Shown here: positions 23,861-27,346 of the stretch, piece after piece
Layout: each line of letters begins with the position of its first letter
Numbering within the stretch: the stretch's first letter is position 1
Source: DAOTTI01 sp034437795
Lineage (GTDB): Bacteria > Chloroflexota > UBA11872 > UBA12225
Assembly: GCA_034437795.1 (NCBI GenBank)
Contig: DAOTTI010000035.1
Location: 1-27,346 of the forward strand
Direction of reading: 5' to 3'
DNA length: 27,346 nt
Program-made: the position numbers and the translations under genes
The notes under the pieces: model-generated
What the model was told of the DNA's origin: nothing
The model's database searches: none
Seen by the model: only the letters and a program-made list of their open reading frames with translations

Positions 23861-25291
23861 ATGACCGGAACCGCGGGCCTGAAGCCGCTGCTGTTCGTGG
23901 TGATGCCCTTCGGCAAGAAGCCCGACGCCACCGGCACCCACACCATCGACTTCGACCGCATCTACGAGCTGGCGATCAAGCCCGCTGCTGAGGCGGCCGA
24001 CCTGGAGGTGATCCGCGCCGACGAGGAACGGAGCGGGGGCATCATCCACGTGCCCATGTTCGAGCGCCTGCTACTGGCGGAGATCGTAGTGGCAGACCTG
24101 ACCACCCCCAACCCCAACGTCTTCTACGAGCTCGGCGTCCGCCACTGCGCGCGCCCGCGCTCCACCATCCTCATCTACGCGCGGGGCAACCAGCTCCCCT
24201 TCGACGTGCGCATGATCCGCGCCTTGCCGTATGACCTGAAAGACGGCACGCTCACGGAGCCGGCCGCGGCCACCCTGCGGGAGGCGCTGGCGCGCGAGCT
24301 AGCCGACGCGCGCCGTGATCTGGAGCAGAGCGATAGTCCCTTGTTTCAGCTCATCCCGTCCTTCCCCGGCGTGACCCTCTCTGCAACGGACACCATCGCC
24401 TTCCGTGATCGCGCGCGGGCCATCCAGCGCGTGCGCGACCGGCTGGCCGAAGCGCGGCGGCTGCCGGATCGGGCGCAGGCGCTGGCGGAGATCCGCGCCA
24501 TCGAGGCCGAGCTGGGCGACCTTGCCACCGCCCCATCCGAGCTGGTGGTGGACCTGCTGTTCTCCTACCGCGACGTCGAAGCCTACGACGCGATGGTCTC
24601 CCTGGTGGAGCGCTTACCGCCAGGGCCGGTGGCGGAGGCGGCCAGGATCCGTGAGGCCTACGGCTTCGCCCTGAACCGGCGCAACGGCCCCGGCGACCGC
24701 CAGCGGGCGGTTCGGGTCCTGGAGGGCGTGGTGGAGACGCATGGGCCGTCCCCCGAGACGTGCGGCCTGCTGGGCCGCATCTATAAGGACTGGTACGATG
24801 GGGCGCTGCGCGCGGGCCAGACGGCCCAGGCCGCCGCCTACCTGGACGAGGCCATCACCTGGTACCGTCGTGGCTTCGAGGCCGATCCCCGCGACTACTA
24901 TCCGGGCATCAACCTGGCCACGCTCCTGCTTCTGAAGGGTGACGCCGGCTCGCTGGCGGAGCTACGGACCATCGCCGCGGCCGTCGCCTTCGCCGTGGTC
25001 CGGCGCGGGGGCGTCAGCTCGCGCGACTACTGGGATGTGGCCACGGTGCTGGAAGCGGCGGTCCTGGGCGAGGACTGGGCCCTGGCCGAACGCGCCGCGG
25101 CCCGCCTGCTCATCCTGGACGCGCCGGATTGGATGCGCGCCAGCACCGCCAATAACCTGCGCCTCATCCGCCGTGTGCGGGAAGAGCGCGGGCAGGCTAC
25201 CGATACCCTGGATGGCATCATCGCCCAGCTAGCGCCAGCGCCACCCGGCCCAGAGCATGGGCAGCACCAGAGGGCCCGCACAACCGGATGA
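23861..25291 (+). CDS. DUF4071 (TPR-S / MAP3K TRAFs-binding-like) protein with N-terminal nucleotide-fold domain
   Basis: The product is 476 residues from ATG 23861, with AAGGGAG six bases upstream. The N-terminal ~130 residues (LLFVVMPFGKK, TIDFDRIYELAIKPAAEAADLEVIRADEE, FERLLLAEIVVADLTTPNPNVFYELGVRH with Glu90, STILIYARG, PFDVRMIRALPYDL) form a Rossmann-like domain akin to nucleoside deoxyribosyltransferase and TIR folds. After a charged helical linker (~170-225) come TPR-like helices, including ETCGLLGRIYKDWYDGAL and YLDEAITWYRRGFEADPRDYYPGINLATLLLLKG, which are hallmark sequences of DUF4071 (TPR-S). These proteins occur beside caspase, TIR and patatin genes in prokaryotic conflict systems and are related to a domain in animal ASK kinases. 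Its stop codon overlaps the possible start of the patatin frame. Likely a cytosolic sensor or adaptor; enzymatic activity is unproven. Confidence 0.85.
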   Translation: MTGTAGLKPLLFVVMPFGKKPDATGTHTIDFDRIYELAIKPAAEAADLEVIRADEERSGGIIHVPMFERLLLAEIVVADLTTPNPNVFYELGVRHCARPRSTILIYARGNQLPFDVRMIRALPYDLKDGTLTEPAAATLREALARELADARRDLEQSDSPLFQLIPSFPGVTLSATDTIAFRDRARAIQRVRDRLAEARRLPDRAQALAEIRAIEAELGDLATAPSELVVDLLFSYRDVEAYDAMVSLVERLPPGPVAEAARIREAYGFALNRRNGPGDRQRAVRVLEGVVETHGPSPETCGLLGRIYKDWYDGALRAGQTAQAAAYLDEAITWYRRGFEADPRDYYPGINLATLLLLKGDAGSLAELRTIAAAVAFAVVRRGGVSSRDYWDVATVLEAAVLGEDWALAERAAARLLILDAPDWMRASTANNLRLIRRVREERGQATDTLDGIIAQLAPAPPGPEHGQHQRARTTG

Positions 25292-25407
25292 GCTGGAGCG
25301 CATGGACTGGCGCGGCCGTGTCGCGTGCGAGGGATGATCATGGCTCCGTCCGCGCTCGCGGTTCCGGCAGCGGCGCGAGCGCAGGCGCACGCAGAAGGGA
25401 GCAGCAA

Positions 25408-26601
25408 GTGAAAAGGCGGACGCGTGACGAGCACCTCTTCGGCCCCGGCCCCAAGCGGATCCTGGCCCTCGATGGGGGCGGTATCCGCGGGGTGCTGACG
25501 CTCGAATACCTCCAGTACATGGAGGACATCCTTCGCCGGCGGGCAGGGGATGACCCGACCTTCCGGCTCTGCGACTACTTCGACCTGATCGGCGGCACCT
25601 CCACCGGCTCGATCATCGCCGCGGGACTGGCCCTGGGCTTCTCGGTGGAGCGCCTCCGGCGCCTCTATCGCGATCTGGCCAGCACCGTCTTCCAGCGTCC
25701 CTTCTACCGTCTGGGGTTCATCGCGTCCAAGTTCCCGCGGGCGCCCCTGGAGCGCGCCCTGCGCGACCAGATGGGCGACGTGACCGTCGGCAGCGACGCC
25801 GTGCGCACTGGCCTGATGATCATGACCAAGCGCCTCGATACGGGCAGCCCCTGGCCCATCCACAACAATCCCCGCGGCCGGTACTACGCGCGGCGCACCG
25901 GCGGCACCGGCCTGGCCAACAGCGAGTTCTTGCTGCGCCAGGTGGTGCGCGCCAGCACGGCGGCGCCCCACTACTTCGAGCCGGAGCGCCTGCGCGTCGC
26001 TCGGGCTTCTGTCTCGCCACCGGCCGGCAGGCCCGCCACCGGCTTCATCGACGGGGCCTTCGTCGATGGGGGCGTCAGCCCCTTCAACAACCCCGCCTTG
26101 CAGCTCCTCCTGCTGGCCACGCTGGGAGGCTACGGCCTCCGCTGGCCCCTGGGCACGGACAAGCTGCTCCTCGTCTCGGTAGGGACCGGCTACCGCGAGC
26201 TCCGCCTGACGGCCGACGAGGTAATGGAGATGCCCGCCTCCGTGCTGGCTCTGCGGTCGCTGGCCTCCCTGATGAGCGACTGCGACTGGCTGGGGCAGAC
26301 CATGCTCCAGTGGCTCTCCAGCACCCCCACTCCCTGGCTGATCGACCGCGAGATCGGCGACCTGCGGGGCGACGCGCTCAACGGCCGCGAGCTTCTCACC
26401 TATATACGCTACAACGTCATGCTCGATTCTGCCTGGCTCAAGCAGCACCTCGGCCTTGACGTGGACGAGCGCACCGCGGCCAGCCTGCACGCCATGGACA
26501 ACCCCGCCAACGTCGAGCAGCTCGTGGCCATCGGGGCTGCGGCCGCACGGGTGCAGATCAAGGACGAGCACTTCCCCGCCACGTTCGACCCCACCGAGTG
26601 A
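25408..26601 (+). CDS. patatin-like phospholipase (CapV-like lipid hydrolase)
   Basis: The product is 397 residues from GTG 25408, which has AAGGGAG six bases upstream. The frame is open from ATG 25288, which overlaps the preceding stop codon as ATGA; that would add 40 unconserved residues, so translation could begin at either site. The patatin site is complete: DGGGIRG oxyanion loop (22-28), GTSTG with nucleophile Ser65, ASTAAPHYFEP, and DGGV with Asp220 completing the dyad. The C-terminal ~130 residues (LLLVSVGTGYREL, LMSDCDWLGQTMLQWL, YIRYNVML) are as in bacterial single-domain patatins. Known relatives hydrolyse membrane phospholipids; CapV is the effector of some CBASS systems, activated by a cyclic nucleotide. 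No cyclase gene is in the window, so the activator would have to be another signal. No signal peptide. Confidence 0.92.
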   Translation: MKRRTRDEHLFGPGPKRILALDGGGIRGVLTLEYLQYMEDILRRRAGDDPTFRLCDYFDLIGGTSTGSIIAAGLALGFSVERLRRLYRDLASTVFQRPFYRLGFIASKFPRAPLERALRDQMGDVTVGSDAVRTGLMIMTKRLDTGSPWPIHNNPRGRYYARRTGGTGLANSEFLLRQVVRASTAAPHYFEPERLRVARASVSPPAGRPATGFIDGAFVDGGVSPFNNPALQLLLLATLGGYGLRWPLGTDKLLLVSVGTGYRELRLTADEVMEMPASVLALRSLASLMSDCDWLGQTMLQWLSSTPTPWLIDREIGDLRGDALNGRELLTYIRYNVMLDSAWLKQHLGLDVDERTAASLHAMDNPANVEQLVAIGAAAARVQIKDEHFPATFDPTE

Positions 26602-26659
26602 TCCCCGCGGCCCGGCACGCTTACTGCTATGACAACCTGGTGTATCCACAGCTATCGAT

Positions 26660-26775
26660 CCATTCCCTCTCCCTTCGGGAGAGCAGTCCCGTCTCCCTTT
26701 GGGCGGTAGTGATGGCTCTTTTGGGAGAGTAGACCCTTCTCCCAGGGGCAAAGGGTTAGAGCGAGGGCTCCGCTC
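26660..26775. repeat. degenerate hairpin repeats directly before the SLOG gene
   Basis: CCCTCTCCCTTCGGGAGAGCAG, GTCTCCCTTTGGG and CTTCTCCCAGGGGCAAAGGG are decayed members of the hairpin family, ending in the usual tail GAGCGAGGGCTCCGCTC. The tail abuts the GTG start of the next gene, so its GAGGG may serve as that gene's ribosome-binding site. Confidence 0.65.
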
Positions 26776-27346
26776 GTGACGATCCCGCCATTCGAGGTCA
26801 CCTTTACGAACGGGCACACGGCGCGATGCGTCAGCGTCGAACGGCCCGCCGACCTCGCCGCCGCCCTGCGGGCCCTCGATCTGGCGCCGCCCCGCCCGTG
26901 CCTGGTGCTGGTGGGGGGCGCCGGCGGGCTGTCGGAGGCCGACCTGGCTCGCCTCATGCCGCTGTTCACCAGCATACTCGCCCCCGCGGCCGACGCCTGC
27001 GGGGCCGTGGTGCTAGACGGTGGCACCGACTCCGGCGTGATGCGGTTGATGGGGCAGGCGCGGCATCAGGCAGGGGCGGCCTTCCCTCTCCTTGGCGTCG
27101 CCGCCGAAGGGACCGTCGCTATCCCCGGCAGGGTGCCGCCGTCTCCCCAGGCGGCGCCGCTGGAGCCGCGCCACACGCACTTCCTGCTCGTCCCGGGCGC
27201 ACGCTGGGGCGATGAGTCGCCCTGGCTGGCCCGCGTGGCCGGCGTCCTGGCCGGGGGCGCGCCCTCCGTGACCGTGCTGGTGAACGGGGGCGAGGTCGCC
27301 TTTCAGGACGTCGCGCACAGCATTGACGCGGGCCGGCCGGTGGTGG
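26776..27346 (+). CDS. prokaryotic TRPM-type SLOG (LSDAT) domain protein, 3' truncated by window
   Basis: The frame opens at GTG 26776 and has no stop before the window ends (190 residues seen). PCLVLVGGAGGLSEADL (from ~44) is the glycine-rich nucleotide-binding loop, and GAVVLDGGTDSGVMRLMGQAR (from ~76) is the second landmark of the LSDAT_prok family; PLLGVAAEGTV, HTHFLLVPGARWGDES and SVTVLVNGGEVAFQDV continue the Rossmann-like fold to the edge. The family is homologous to the sensor domain of eukaryotic TRPM channels, which binds ADP-ribose-type and related nucleotides. Prokaryotic copies often carry a C-terminal membrane-associated or effector region, which would be beyond the window. GAGGG eight bases upstream is the only ribosome site. 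Confidence 0.88.
   Translation, partial: MTIPPFEVTFTNGHTARCVSVERPADLAAALRALDLAPPRPCLVLVGGAGGLSEADLARLMPLFTSILAPAADACGAVVLDGGTDSGVMRLMGQARHQAGAAFPLLGVAAEGTVAIPGRVPPSPQAAPLEPRHTHFLLVPGARWGDESPWLARVAGVLAGGAPSVTVLVNGGEVAFQDVAHSIDAGRPVV

Noticed and set aside
26602..26775. promoter of the SLOG gene
   Set aside because: The gap is nearly all decayed repeat and I could not find a convincing -35/-10 pair.
25027..26817. 596-codon open frame on the minus strand across the patatin gene
   Set aside because: It is the antisense shadow of the DUF4071 and patatin genes in GC-rich DNA. The plus-strand frames have complete catalytic motifs and ribosome sites; this one has neither.
19303..27346. complete CBASS system suggested by the CapV-like patatin
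   Set aside because: No CD-NTase/cGAS-like gene with a GS...DxD motif is visible in the window, so CBASS cannot be claimed.
1..27346. tRNA, rRNA or IS element
   Set aside because: No cloverleaf sequences, rRNA signatures or transposase motifs were recognised on either strand by eye.

Overview
The window is a GC-rich bacterial chromosome segment (roughly 70% G+C by eye). It has short operons, leader regions full of small hairpin repeats, and a gene set typical of environmental Chloroflexota: lipoprotein sugar-binding proteins with a Tat-like RR motif, GH116 and GH172-type enzymes, Gfo/Idh/MocA oxidoreductases, DUF4071/TPR-S, pYEATS and prokaryotic TRPM-SLOG (LSDAT) genes. The phylum is an inference from gene content and repeat style only; no rRNA or tRNA gene is visible.

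Left part (1-19244), carbohydrate and small-molecule metabolism. From left to right: the C-terminal end of a secreted beta-propeller-like protein; two divergent sugar ABC solute-binding lipoproteins without permeases; a CehA/McbA-type PHP metallohydrolase (-); a divergent BNR sialidase (+) carrying a 4 x 54-bp in-frame tandem repeat next to its predicted catalytic tyrosine; a NUDIX hydrolase with a zinc ribbon (+); a minus-strand operon of Gfo/Idh oxidoreductase then GH116 glycosidase; a minus-strand group of Gfo/Idh oxidoreductase (with a 21-bp minisatellite in its N-terminus), Tm-1-like/UPF0261, phosphoenolpyruvate-hydrolase-family TIM barrel and a cupin; and a DUF2961/GH172-like enzyme (+). 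Together these suggest capture and trimming of complex glycans and oxidation of the released sugars.

Right part (19303-27346), a cluster rich in nucleotide-signalling and conflict-type domains. A TIR-like gene and a pYEATS gene form a two-gene minus-strand operon. Beyond a decayed methyltransferase, four plus-strand genes follow: a polytopic membrane protein with a C-terminal TIR/nucleoside-deoxyribosyltransferase-like domain, a DUF4071 (TPR-S) protein with an N-terminal domain of the same general kind, a patatin-like phospholipase possibly coupled to it by an ATGA overlap, and a TRPM-type SLOG (LSDAT) protein cut by the window edge. Such domains are known parts of prokaryotic nucleotide-centred conflict and signalling systems. 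This combination is the best candidate in the window for an undescribed system; that the genes act together is inference.

Non-coding DNA is dominated by a dispersed repeat family whose core is a hairpin with CCCTCTCC-type arms. Two about 119-bp members form near-identical direct repeats on either side of the membrane-TIR gene, and a diverged third member lies between the two solute-binding-protein genes.
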